A stretch of DNA of 64,000 nt from an uncultured Alphaproteobacteria bacterium (lineage in GTDB: Bacteria > Pseudomonadota > Alphaproteobacteria > UBA6615), in assembly GCA_943787445.1 (NCBI GenBank), contig CALSML010000025.1, positions 1 through 64,000 of the forward strand, read 5' to 3'. How positions within the stretch are numbered: the first letter of the stretch is position 1; each line of letters opens with the position of its first letter. The notes under the pieces were generated by a model. That model searched no databases and was not told the DNA's origin. It saw only the letters and a list, made by a program, of their open reading frames with translations. Positions 17,883 through 25,979 of this stretch are shown one piece after another. The translations under genes and the position numbers were made by a program.

Positions 17883-18419
17883 ATGGTCGATCGGGTCGTT
17901 TATACTGTCACGCGCGTTTGCAGCACGATCGCTGCATTCTGGGCTTTGGCACTGGCATTTTTGATTCTCTATGACATTACGGGTCGAACATTCTTCAATC
18001 ACCCCTTTGATGGGACCATTGAGATCGTGGCCAATTCGATGGTGTCGATTCTGTTTCTACAGATGCCATACACGATCTATCGCGGCGCGCATCTGCGTAC
18101 GACCGTGATCTATCAGAACCTGGGCTCACTTGCCCGGCGCCTGACTGATATTCTAGTTGCGGTGCTCGGCGTCTGGTTCTTCCTCTCGATTGCCTATGGC
18201 GGTTACGAGGACATGATCATTGGCTGGAACGTCGATGAACGTGAGGGCGAAGGTTCCATCCGCGTTCCTGTCTATCCGGTCCGAACCCTGATCTTCATTT
18301 TCGCGCTGGTGTCGGCCTTCGTGTACGGCGTGTTGCTGGTGCATTTCCTTACAGGTGGTCAGGCGATCACCGAAGAAGAAGAAGGCAAGCACGAAGCCGT
18401 TTCGGGCTCGCAGATTTAA
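17883..18419 (+). CDS. TRAP transporter small permease (DctQ)
   Basis: The 178-residue inner-membrane protein has four predicted membrane segments and the DctQ features YDITGRTFFNHPFDGTIEI, with a polar C-terminus of acidic residues (EEEEGKHE). GGGAGGACGAT precedes the ATG. DctQ links the large permease to the periplasmic receptor, here most likely the two DctP proteins at 15-17 kb. Its stop is TAA, which is infrequent in this window. The dctM start is 70 bases on. Confidence 0.9.
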   Translation: MVDRVVYTVTRVCSTIAAFWALALAFLILYDITGRTFFNHPFDGTIEIVANSMVSILFLQMPYTIYRGAHLRTTVIYQNLGSLARRLTDILVAVLGVWFFLSIAYGGYEDMIIGWNVDEREGEGSIRVPVYPVRTLIFIFALVSAFVYGVLLVHFLTGGQAITEEEEGKHEAVSGSQI

Positions 18420-18489
18420 CTTATAGAAACCACAACCCGCTGGCCGCCTGATCTGGGCGCCGGATAAACGGGACAAGGGGGCGTTTAAA

Positions 18490-19863
18490 ATGGATCCAAC
18501 CTCAGCCGTACTTTTGATGCTGGTCGTGCTGATTTTTGCCGTTGTTGGCGGAATTCACATTGGTCTTTCTCTCGGTGTCAGTGCCCTGATCGGCACCTGG
18601 CTCATGTTTGGCACGTTCGGCAGTCTGGACGAGGCCTGGCAGGGCTACACACTGGCTTCCGGCCAGGTGGGCAGCACGTCGTTCTTCGCATTGCGCGATT
18701 TTGTGTTCGCCGTCATTCCACTCTTCGTGTTGATGGGTGAGTTTGTCAGTCGATCCGGATCTGCGGGTGACCTATATCGTGTGATGAACTTCGGCCTGAA
18801 GCGCATCCCGGGCCGCCTCGCCGTTGCGACGGTGGCCGGCAATGCGGTCTTCGCCGCTGTGACCGGCACGAGCCTCGCCTCCGCCGCCGCGTTCTCGCGT
18901 CTGGCCTATCCGGAGATGATGAAGGCCGGCTACAACCGCAAATTCGCACTGGGTTCGGTTGCAGGCAGCGCCTGTCTCGGCATGCTGATCCCGCCCAGCG
19001 TGCTCCTGATCATCTGGGGCATTGTGACGGAAATTTCGATCGGCTTCCTGTTTTTGGCTGGTATCTTCCCGGGCCTGCTGCTCGCGCTGCTGATGGCGTT
19101 TTATTGCTCGGGCTTTGCCATGTTCAAGCCGCATATGGCGCCGGCTGTCGATCTTTCCGATGAAACCCTGACCCGTCAGGAAATGATCAGTGGCGGTGGT
19201 GTCATCTTCCTGATTGTGGCCGTTCTGGGCAGCATCTGGGTTGGCCTGGCCACCCCGTCCGAAGCTGCCGCTCTGGGCGCGCTGTTCGGTCTGGTGCTTG
19301 CCCTGATCAAGGGCGTGCGCTGGGAAGGCATCCGCGAATCCATTATCGACTCCGGTAAGGTGATCGCGCCGATCCTGTTCCTGCTGCTGACGGCGCAAAT
19401 GTACTCGCGTCTGCTGACCACCGGTGGTGTCGTCAACCTGATCACCGAATCGGTGGGCGGTGCGGGGATCGACCCGAATATCGCCGTGGTCATGATGATC
19501 GTGATCTGGCTGGTTCTGGGAACGCTGCTCGATTCCGGTTCGATCATTCTGCTGACCGTGCCGATCTTCTGGCCCATCGCGCAGAACTTCGGATACAACG
19601 AATACGCCTTTGCGATCATCGGCATTCTGGCGATTGAGGCTGGTCTGCTGACCCCGCCTGTCGGACTGCTGGTCTACGCTGTGAAGGGGTCTGTCCCCGA
19701 CAGAACGGTCCAATTGGGCGAGATTTTTGCGGGCTCGATACCATACTGGCTGTTGATCCTCGTGGTCATGGTGATCGTCTGGCTGGTGCCCGATCTGGCC
19801 ACCATTCCGATCACCTGGAGTTCGGATATCCAGTTTAATCACCAAATCGGAATCTTCCGATGA
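18490..19863 (+). CDS. TRAP transporter large permease (DctM)
   Basis: The 457-residue protein has around 12-13 membrane segments and the DctM blocks FVFAVIPLFVLMGEFVSRSG, GNAVFAAVTGTSLASAAAFS, GSACLGMLIPPSVLLIIWGI and TPPVGLLVYAVKG. It is the sodium-coupled translocation subunit. An AAGGGGGCG site lies before the ATG. It forms an operon with dctQ and ends at a strong terminator, so the cupin gene beyond is separate. Confidence 0.93.
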   Translation: MDPTSAVLLMLVVLIFAVVGGIHIGLSLGVSALIGTWLMFGTFGSLDEAWQGYTLASGQVGSTSFFALRDFVFAVIPLFVLMGEFVSRSGSAGDLYRVMNFGLKRIPGRLAVATVAGNAVFAAVTGTSLASAAAFSRLAYPEMMKAGYNRKFALGSVAGSACLGMLIPPSVLLIIWGIVTEISIGFLFLAGIFPGLLLALLMAFYCSGFAMFKPHMAPAVDLSDETLTRQEMISGGGVIFLIVAVLGSIWVGLATPSEAAALGALFGLVLALIKGVRWEGIRESIIDSGKVIAPILFLLLTAQMYSRLLTTGGVVNLITESVGGAGIDPNIAVVMMIVIWLVLGTLLDSGSIILLTVPIFWPIAQNFGYNEYAFAIIGILAIEAGLLTPPVGLLVYAVKGSVPDRTVQLGEIFAGSIPYWLLILVVMVIVWLVPDLATIPITWSSDIQFNHQIGIFR

Positions 19864-19890
19864 ACTGAACACCCGTTCGGGTTAGAATTG

Positions 19891-19925
19891 CGGCGGCATC
19901 TTCGAATGGAGATGCCGCCGTTTTC
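19891..19925 (+). terminator. Rho-independent terminator after dctM
   Basis: CGGCGGCATCT at 19891-19901 pairs with 19910-19920, and TTTTCGTTT follows. Confidence 0.88.
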
Positions 19926-19968
19926 GTTTGTGCGAGACGTGTGAACCGGAAAGTTTGAAGGAAAAGCC

Positions 19969-20508
19969 ATGAGCGATATCGAGATAATGTCCCGCGACGA
20001 GATGATGAAGCGGGTGGCGTATTGGAAAGACCAGAAACCCAACCCGAACATGTTCGTGGATACGCGCATTCCCGAATACGAACGCGAACTGTATTCGATC
20101 ATCGGCTCGGGAGTGTCGGAAGATGCAGACAATCCGGTGGCGATCACCGATGTGGAGGGGTTTCACATCGCCTATATCGGCGCCGAGCCGGGCAAGGGGG
20201 CGCCCTTTCACTCGCACCCGACCGTGGAGGTGTTCATCCCGCTCACGGGGACCTGGTCGGTCTACTGGAATGAAGGCGAAGACCGGGAAGAGGTCATCCT
20301 GGGACCAATGGACTGCATTTCGGTACCGCCGAAGGTGATGCGGGGCTTTCGCAACGAAGGAGACGCCCATGCGCTGATGATTGGAATTGTGGGCGGGGAC
20401 GAAGCCACCAAGGTCGACTGGCCCGAGGACATTCTCGAACAGGCGCGCGCCACGGGACTGTCCTTGGATGCTGATGGCAATATCGTCGAGATTGCTGCAG
20501 CCGAATAG
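19969..20508 (+). CDS. Cupin-domain protein
   Basis: This 179-residue single cupin has GAPFHSHPTVEVFIPLTGTW as motif 1 (two His and a Glu metal ligands) and PPKVMRGFRNEGD as motif 2, where Arg replaces the usual His. The N-terminal helix region (MMKRVAYWKDQKPNPNMF) is specific to this small group. It may be a sugar, acid or aromatic binding enzyme; its role is unknown. It stands alone between two terminators, which suggests its own promoter inside 19926-19968 or readthrough from the TRAP genes. Confidence 0.75.
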   Translation: MSDIEIMSRDEMMKRVAYWKDQKPNPNMFVDTRIPEYERELYSIIGSGVSEDADNPVAITDVEGFHIAYIGAEPGKGAPFHSHPTVEVFIPLTGTWSVYWNEGEDREEVILGPMDCISVPPKVMRGFRNEGDAHALMIGIVGGDEATKVDWPEDILEQARATGLSLDADGNIVEIAAAE

Positions 20509-20535
20509 GGCGCCAATTCCTGCGAGTACAAAGAA

Positions 20536-20559
20536 AAACGGGCGCCGCGGCGCCCGTTT
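20536..20559. terminator. Bidirectional terminator between cupin and coxS-like genes
   Basis: AAACGGGCGCC at 20536-20546 pairs with GGCGCCCGTTT at 20549-20559. A and T flanks are on both sides. Confidence 0.85.
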
Positions 20560-20586
20560 GTATGTCTGGAGACGGGAAAGCGGTGA

Positions 20587-21063
20587 CTAGCCGCGACGCT
20601 CCTCGGCGACCCACTCGATCGCGTCGACGATTGCCTGATAGCCGGTACAGCGACAGTAATTGCCGGAGATGAATTCCCGGATTTCCTCGCGCGAGGGAGA
20701 CGCATTCTTCGTCAGGAGTTCCTGAGCGGTCAGCAGCATGCCGGGTGTGCAGAAGCCGCACTGTACGGCGTTGCGTTCGTGGAAGGCCTTCTGCAGATCG
20801 GCAATCTCGCCCGCATCGGACAGGCCTTCGATGGTTTCAACCTCCGCGCCTTCGGCCTGGGCGGCCAGCATCAGGCAACCGCGGACAATGTCCCCGTTCA
20901 CCCGAATGGTGCAGGCGCCGCAGACGCCATGCTCGCAGCCCACATGGCTGCCAGTGAGTTCCATGTCGTAGCGGACAAAATCCACGAGATTGGTGCGGGC
21001 GGGGATGCGGCGGCTGACCTGCTGGCCATTAACCTTCATCGTGATGTCGACGTTTTGATCCAT
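20587..21063 (-). CDS. Molybdenum hydroxylase small subunit, 2x[2Fe-2S] (CoxS-like)
   Basis: This 158-residue electron-transfer subunit of a xanthine-oxidase-family enzyme carries two [2Fe-2S] clusters. The ferredoxin-type site uses Cys43, Cys48, Cys51 and Cys63 (GCEHGVCGACT), and the helical site uses Cys102, Cys105, Cys137 and Cys139 (CGFC and CRC). Length is normal. It is 15 bases behind the medium subunit, with the order M then S. The catalytic large subunit is not adjacent: downstream is a terminator and upstream are regulatory bases. It must work with a large subunit made elsewhere, possibly that at 62.5-64 kb. Confidence 0.9.
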   Translation of the reverse strand: MDQNVDITMKVNGQQVSRRIPARTNLVDFVRYDMELTGSHVGCEHGVCGACTIRVNGDIVRGCLMLAAQAEGAEVETIEGLSDAGEIADLQKAFHERNAVQCGFCTPGMLLTAQELLTKNASPSREEIREFISGNYCRCTGYQAIVDAIEWVAEERRG

Positions 21064-21078
21064 CTATCTTTCTCTGCG

Positions 21079-21933
21079 CTAGGAGGCGAGTTCCGCGAGC
21101 GCGCGCTTGGTCAGCACACGTGCGAGATGCATTTTCATTTCGGCCGGGCCGTTCAAATCGGGCATTGGATCGAGATCGGCATCCAGAGAATCCTGGGCCT
21201 TCTTGATCGTGTCCTCAGAGTTGGCCTGACCATTCAGAGCGGCGGCGGCGCTTTTCGCCAGAATGGGCTGGTCACCGGCGCCGAAGAAGCCCAGACGCAT
21301 ATCGGCGAAGGTGTCACCTTCGATCCGGCCCTGAACGGCAATCCCGACCATGGCGTAGTCACCATGGCGCCGGGCCAATTCCATGAAGGCCGTGCGCTCG
21401 CCATCCTGGATGACGGGAATTTCTGCACCGACGAGCAATTCGTTCTCTTTCAGGTCGGTTTCGAACAGGCCCTGGAAAAAGTCATCCGCTACGACCGTGC
21501 GCTGGCCGTCGCGTCCCTGGAGGACGAAGCGGGCACCGAGTGTGCGGGTGACGGCGGGCAATTCGGCTGCCGGATCGGCAAAGGCCACCGAGCCGCCAAA
21601 GGTGCCGCGATTGCGGATCGCCTGATGGGCCACATGGGGCATGGTCTTGGCAATCAGCGGGGCATAGGTCTGCACATCGGTAGATTCGAGAACCTGAGAA
21701 TGCCGGGCGAGGGCGCCGATCTTCAGGGTTTCACCGTCGCAGGAAATTTCCGACAGGCCTTTGAGGTGGTTGATGTCGATCAGGACTTCCGGAGCAGAGA
21801 GGCGCATGTTCAATGTCGCCATCAGGCTCTGGCCGCCGGCGAGGATCCGGGCGTCATCACCATGCTCGTCGAGCAGGTCGAACACCTGATCCAGCGTTTC
21901 CGCGCGGACATATGCAAATGGTGCGGGTTTCAC
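21079..21933 (-). CDS. Molybdenum hydroxylase medium subunit, FAD-binding (CoxM-like)
   Basis: This FAD subunit of 284 residues shows the two classic FAD-loops: ILAGGQSLMATLNMR at about 30-44 and IRNRGTFGGSVAFADP at about 106-121. The C-terminal CO_deh_flav domain follows. A GTG start at 21933 has GGGAGAAGTGAA just upstream. It is the first gene of a two-gene operon with the small subunit. A second, different medium subunit is encoded at 61680; the two are paralogues by eye, not copies. Confidence 0.9.
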   Translation of the reverse strand: MKPAPFAYVRAETLDQVFDLLDEHGDDARILAGGQSLMATLNMRLSAPEVLIDINHLKGLSEISCDGETLKIGALARHSQVLESTDVQTYAPLIAKTMPHVAHQAIRNRGTFGGSVAFADPAAELPAVTRTLGARFVLQGRDGQRTVVADDFFQGLFETDLKENELLVGAEIPVIQDGERTAFMELARRHGDYAMVGIAVQGRIEGDTFADMRLGFFGAGDQPILAKSAAAALNGQANSEDTIKKAQDSLDADLDPMPDLNGPAEMKMHLARVLTKRALAELAS

Positions 21934-22092
21934 TTCACTTCTCCCTCAAGACCGTCTTTGGACCGGATCCGGATTTCGTGTCGTTCCGGAACAGATGTTG
22001 TCTATTTCGATGTTGTCCCCAAGTCTATGCGAATGGTGGCGTGATGCCTATGTTCGCGTTGAACCATTTCAACATTTTTTCAGAGATCAGTC

Positions 22093-22557
22093 ATGGCAGA
22101 TGCAAAAGTTCAGGTGAAGAGCGCCAAATACACGATGGTCGGCGAAGCCGTTTCCCATTCACGCACGGATATCAGCGTGCGCGACGTGAAGGTCATCACC
22201 GATGAGCCGCTCGAGCGTGGCGGCACAAATGCCGGTGCATCTCCGACCGAAACCATGATGGCGGCACTTGTGGGCTGCACGAACAACGTGGCCACGCGGA
22301 TTGCCCATCATCAGAAGCTGAACTTCGAAATCGCATCGATTGAGTGTGATGTCGAATTTGACCGCCGCGGGGTCATTCTGGCCGAGCCGATCGATGTGCC
22401 GTTTCCCAATATCACCCTGACCATCAATGTGAAGACCGATGCAACGCCGGAGCAGCTCGCTGAAGTCGAGAAGATGCTGCCGATCTACTGCCCGGTTTCC
22501 AAGGTGTTCCGCCAAGCCGGTAGCAATGTTATCGAGAAGTGGAATGTGGTCAGCTAG
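22093..22557 (+). CDS. OsmC/Ohr-family protein
   Basis: The 154-residue protein has the OsmC layout and both redox cysteines, Cys62 (ALVGCTNN) and Cys133 (YCPVSKVF), with the GASPTETMMAAL helix start. Such dimeric cytoplasmic proteins reduce organic hydroperoxides by a lipoyl-dependent thiol mechanism. It lies 28 bases before the GST gene on the same strand, an arrangement that fits a small detoxification operon. Confidence 0.88.
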   Translation: MADAKVQVKSAKYTMVGEAVSHSRTDISVRDVKVITDEPLERGGTNAGASPTETMMAALVGCTNNVATRIAHHQKLNFEIASIECDVEFDRRGVILAEPIDVPFPNITLTINVKTDATPEQLAEVEKMLPIYCPVSKVFRQAGSNVIEKWNVVS

Positions 22558-22585
22558 CTGACAAAAAATGGAAAAAGGAACGGTC

Positions 22586-23203
22586 ATGGCGCTCACGATC
22601 TGGGGACGACACACGTCGTCGAATGTGCAGAAGCTTCTTTGGGGCTGCGCCGAAATGGGCGTCGCCTATGATCGTCCCGATATGGCGGGTGCGTTCGGAT
22701 TCACCGATGAATATCTGGCGATGAATCCAAACCGTCTGGTGCCAACCATTGATGACGACGGGTTCATCCTGTGGGAATCCAATGCCTGTCTGCGTTATCT
22801 GGCAAACAAGCATGGTCAGGGAACACTCTGGCCCGAAGATCCCCATATACGCGCCGATGCGGATCGCTGGATGGATTGGCAGACCGCGACGTTCTGGCCA
22901 GCGCTGCGCCCCGTGTTTCATCAGCTGATCCGAACACCGGCCGATCAGCAGGACCGTGACCTGATCGATCGCAGCATCAAGCAGGCCGGCGAGATCACAG
23001 CGGTTCTTGACCATTTCCTTGAAGGACGCGATTTCGTGGCGGGTGACCAGTTCACGATGGGAGATATTCCCATCGGTGGCGTGATCTATCGATGGTACGA
23101 AATGGATATTGCCCGGCCCGAGCGTCCAAATGTGCGCAGGTGGTATGACCGTCTGGCCGAACGTGCCGGTTATGCCGAGCACATCATGATCCCGCTGGAA
23201 TAA
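22586..23203 (+). CDS. Glutathione S-transferase family protein
   Basis: The 205-residue protein has an N-terminal thioredoxin-fold domain (TIWGRHTSSNVQKLLW with the Ser-rich contact, NPNRLVPTIDDDGF with the cis-proline, WESNACLRYLA with the glutathione gamma-glutamyl site) and a helical C-terminal domain with GDQFTMGDI. ATG at 22586 is preferred because AAAAGGA lies 6 bases ahead; an in-frame ATG at 22568 has no site. Stop TAA at 23201. It is a conjugation or disulfide-exchange enzyme of unknown substrate, in operon with the OsmC gene. Confidence 0.87.
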   Translation: MALTIWGRHTSSNVQKLLWGCAEMGVAYDRPDMAGAFGFTDEYLAMNPNRLVPTIDDDGFILWESNACLRYLANKHGQGTLWPEDPHIRADADRWMDWQTATFWPALRPVFHQLIRTPADQQDRDLIDRSIKQAGEITAVLDHFLEGRDFVAGDQFTMGDIPIGGVIYRWYEMDIARPERPNVRRWYDRLAERAGYAEHIMIPLE

Positions 23204-23204
23204 C

Positions 23205-23711
23205 CTATCGCGGTGCGATGGCGGATTGTCGCTGACGGATCGATTCCGGCCATTGCGACTTTATATAGGCCAGCACAGAGCGAACTTGTTCATCTGTCAG
23301 TACGCCGTCATAGATCGGCATGTCCGTTTCGACGGGCTGTCCCACCAACGCAGACAATCCAAACTTTGTGAGATTGAACAGGGTGGCGTCGTCATGATGC
23401 CAGGTATGACCCGATTCATCATGAGGTGGTGCCGGTAATCGTCCATTCGCCTTGCGTTGCCGCCAGTTCGGCTGCCCTTCCAGCTTGGCCCCGTGGCAGG
23501 CGGCACATTGGGAAACGTAGATGCTTTCCCCCAGTACAAGCTGTTTGTCAGACACTGGTACTGCTTCGGGCGACAGGCTGGCCTGTGTTGGCTCTTTGGT
23601 CGCACCCCAATCGCGTGCGACGAGGCCGATTGCGACCAGAGCCATGACCAAAACAGCTGCGGCAAAGAGTGCCAAGATGTGTCGGGGAATTCGTCTTGTT
23701 CTGTCCGCCAT
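23205..23711 (-). CDS. Membrane-anchored c-type cytochrome (class I)
   Basis: The 168-residue protein has an uncleaved or signal-like hydrophobic segment at about 12-33 and a haem c site Cys69-Ala-Ala-Cys72-His73. The likely distal Met is in TDMPIYDGVLTD. It probably carries electrons on the periplasmic face, for example between a dehydrogenase and an oxidase. It is convergent with the GST gene, whose stop is one base away. The context gives no partner. Confidence 0.85.
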   Translation of the reverse strand: MADRTRRIPRHILALFAAAVLVMALVAIGLVARDWGATKEPTQASLSPEAVPVSDKQLVLGESIYVSQCAACHGAKLEGQPNWRQRKANGRLPAPPHDESGHTWHHDDATLFNLTKFGLSALVGQPVETDMPIYDGVLTDEQVRSVLAYIKSQWPESIRQRQSAIAPR

Positions 23712-23761
23712 GAAACCTGTGTACAGGTTCCACCAACTGGAAGGTCAAGCCGTGGAAGAAA

Positions 23762-24907
23762 CTAGTTCCAGAGAATCTCCGACGCCATCGCGGCACCTTC
23801 GGTCATCGCCTTGAACTTCATCCAGACGATGTTGCGATCGACCTGAACACGTCCGGCAAAGGTGCCGAAGCCGCAATCACCACCGACCAGAACATTCTCG
23901 CGGCCTACCACGCTGGCGTAGTTCTGAATCCGGTCACTGACCAGTTCGGGATGCTCAACGAAGTTTGAGGTGGTGTCGATGACACCAGGGATGATGACTT
24001 TTCCATCCGGCAGTTTCACATCGCGCCAGACCTTCCATTCGTGCTCGTGGCGCGGATTGGCACCCGGGAAGGACACGGCACCCGGCCTGGCCGACATGAT
24101 GATGTCGACGATATCGACCAGCGGCACATCCTCGTGATGCGGCCCCAGAGTGCTGGCCCAGCACACATGCATGCGCATTTTCTCGGCAGGAATATCGCGG
24201 ACAGCATGGTTGAGTGCTTCCACATGCATTGTGATTTCCTTGCGGAAGTCCTCCAGCGAAAGATGTTTGAAAATCGTGTGCCGGCTCAGGGCCAGATCCG
24301 GGCAATCCAGCTGCAGCACCAGCCCGGCGTCCACAATAGCTTCGTATTCATGCTTCATGACATCGGCGAGCGCGAAGATATATTCCTCTTCACTACTGTA
24401 ATGCAGATTCGGCAGGAAGCGCGCGATCTGTCCGGGAGAGGGGGACGTCATGAACACGTCCTCGGCCTTGCCAAGCCCGATCACGCTGGCTGCGCGGTCA
24501 ATATCCGCCTGCGCCGCATCCCAATCCAGCCATTCGACCGGGCCTGTGCAGGCCGGGCGATGGGTGAGCGGCGTCACAAACGGTCGAAGCATCTCGGTAA
24601 GTTCGGGGAATTCGTCTTCATCCGCGGTCATGGGAATTGTCTGGTTCGGTCCGTCATACCCGGTGAGGCGGTCTTTCACATGGATCGTGTAATCCGCGCG
24701 GCCCTGTTCGCCATCATTGATAACATTCAGGCCGGCATCGATCTGCTTCTTCACCACATCTGCAACAGCGCGGCTGACCGCTTCATCAAAGCCGTCGAGT
24801 TTCTTGCCGGGGTTTTTTTCGCTCTCCATGAGAAAATCCACGACGTCATGTGGTCGTGGCAGGCTGCCGGTATGTGTGGTGAGAATTCGATCTGTACTGC
24901 GCTGCAT
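23762..24907 (-). CDS. MetE-C-like cobalamin-independent methyltransferase family protein
   Basis: The 381-residue protein matches the catalytic half of cobalamin-independent methionine synthase (COG0620). The start RILTTHTGSLPRP is diagnostic. The zinc ligands are visible as His247, Cys249 (MHVCWAS) and Cys345 (GGDCGFG). It lacks the N-terminal half needed for folate binding in MetE, so the methyl donor or even the reaction is not clear; related stand-alone proteins include epoxyalkane CoM transferases and demethylases. The gene is leftward, after a 152-base gap from the GntR gene. Confidence 0.78.
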   Translation of the reverse strand: MQRSTDRILTTHTGSLPRPHDVVDFLMESEKNPGKKLDGFDEAVSRAVADVVKKQIDAGLNVINDGEQGRADYTIHVKDRLTGYDGPNQTIPMTADEDEFPELTEMLRPFVTPLTHRPACTGPVEWLDWDAAQADIDRAASVIGLGKAEDVFMTSPSPGQIARFLPNLHYSSEEEYIFALADVMKHEYEAIVDAGLVLQLDCPDLALSRHTIFKHLSLEDFRKEITMHVEALNHAVRDIPAEKMRMHVCWASTLGPHHEDVPLVDIVDIIMSARPGAVSFPGANPRHEHEWKVWRDVKLPDGKVIIPGVIDTTSNFVEHPELVSDRIQNYASVVGRENVLVGGDCGFGTFAGRVQVDRNIVWMKFKAMTEGAAMASEILWN

Positions 24908-24922
24908 GTAACTTCCCCTGAA

Positions 24923-24950
24923 ATGCGATCCCGTTGATCAGGAATCGCAT
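24923..24950. promoter_or_regulatory. Inverted repeat in front of the MetE-like gene
   Basis: ATGCGAT at 24923-24929 and ATCGCAT at 24944-24950 are perfect inverted copies, spaced by 14 bases, 16 bases before the MetE-like start. It could be an operator or a small RNA leader hairpin. Confidence 0.3.
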
Positions 24951-25059
24951 GAAAATTAGCACAATAGTCTGGGGACCGCGCGTCAGAAGATGGAAATTTC
25001 GTGGAAAAAGGCGAAGGCAGTTGGGCGAGGAATGTCGCGCCCCGTTTTAACCTGTCGCC

Positions 25060-25836
25060 TTAGAGCGAAATGTTGCTCGTGGGCAAAGACAGGCCGGATT
25101 CAACGACAATATCGTTGGTTCTCCCGAGATGGGCGTGATGCAGGGCAACTGCACGTTCGACATCGCGTGCGATGGCAGCTTCCATCAATTCGTGGTGCTC
25201 GTCACTTTCGCTGCGGTTCGGGTAGCTTAGGGATGCGGCAAGCTGGCGGTAACGGTTGGCCTGGTCTGCGAGAAGATCGCAATAGGCAAGCATACGAGGC
25301 GACCCGCAATTGCCCAGAATCGCGCCGTGAAATGCGTGGTGCAGTTTTTCCCATTCGGGATTGAACGCGTATGAATCGACCGAGGCTGATCGTGGCGTTT
25401 TCGACAGGCGATGATAGGCAAGGACGATGGCGTCCTCCCAGGCGTCGTCACCATTGGCGATGGATTCGCGGAGGACGATTTCCTCAATCCAGAATCGGGT
25501 TCGGATCAGGTCAGCCAGATCCTCCGAACCGATGCCGGCAACATGGAAGCCTTTCTGATCCTCGAAACATACCAGTTTCTCTGCTGCAAGCCGGTTGAGG
25601 GCTTCACGCACCGGGCTGATGCCCACATTGTAGCGTTCCCGCAAGCTGGTCGAACCCAGCTTGAAACCCGGTGACAGGATCCCCGTGATGATATCTCTGC
25701 GTATCTGGTGATAGACCGCTGTCGCGATGGTCGGACCACCGGCGCGGCTGTCATTGGAGGTTCGCTGTTTCACTGGCATGACTTCGGAATATCCTGAGGT
25801 GAAGGCACTGATCACGTTGCGGATGAGATGATACAA
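25060..25836 (-). CDS. GntR-family regulator, FadR/FCD type
   Basis: The 258-residue protein has an N-terminal winged helix-turn-helix at about 40-100 (LRERYNVGISPVREALNRLA) and a C-terminal all-helical FCD ligand domain with FHGAILGNC and SDEHHELMEAA. These regulators bind acids, often metal-assisted, and repress the transport and catabolic genes beside them. The ORF begins at 25836, but Met20 (MPVKQRTS, 25779) would also suit. It diverges from TRAP operon 2, and two palindromes fill the shared region. Confidence 0.88.
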   Translation of the reverse strand: MYHLIRNVISAFTSGYSEVMPVKQRTSNDSRAGGPTIATAVYHQIRRDIITGILSPGFKLGSTSLRERYNVGISPVREALNRLAAEKLVCFEDQKGFHVAGIGSEDLADLIRTRFWIEEIVLRESIANGDDAWEDAIVLAYHRLSKTPRSASVDSYAFNPEWEKLHHAFHGAILGNCGSPRMLAYCDLLADQANRYRQLAASLSYPNRSESDEHHELMEAAIARDVERAVALHHAHLGRTNDIVVESGLSLPTSNISL

Positions 25837-25838
25837 TA

Positions 25839-25873
25839 TTCCAAATTATATCCACAGGTGAATTAATTTGGAA
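25839..25873. promoter_or_regulatory. Long inverted repeat, probable GntR operator
   Basis: TTCCAAATTA at 25839-25848 and TAATTTGGAA at 25864-25873 match exactly in inverted orientation across a 15-base spacer. The position is between the divergent regulator and the TRAP operon. Confidence 0.6.
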
Positions 25874-25878
25874 AATCG

Positions 25879-25898
25879 TTGACACAAAGGTGTGTCAA
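25879..25898. promoter_or_regulatory. Palindrome overlapping a -35 box of the TRAP operon
   Basis: TTGACACA AAGG TGTGTCAA is a perfect inverted repeat of 8-base arms. Its first six bases equal the sigma-70 -35 consensus TTGACA, so a bound repressor would block the promoter that drives dctP at 25980. The -10 box (TTCTAT near 25903) is only a partial match. Confidence 0.6.
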
Positions 25899-25979
25899 AC
25901 GCTTCTATCCGCCTAACCGAACGCGCCGCATGTGAAGCGCGGCCATATCCATACCGGGTAAGCCCCAAGGGAGAAGAAT

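Noticed and set aside
17692-17964. Small ORF in the dctP-dctQ gap
   Set aside because: It overlaps the dctQ start in another frame, has no ribosome site and shows no family likeness.
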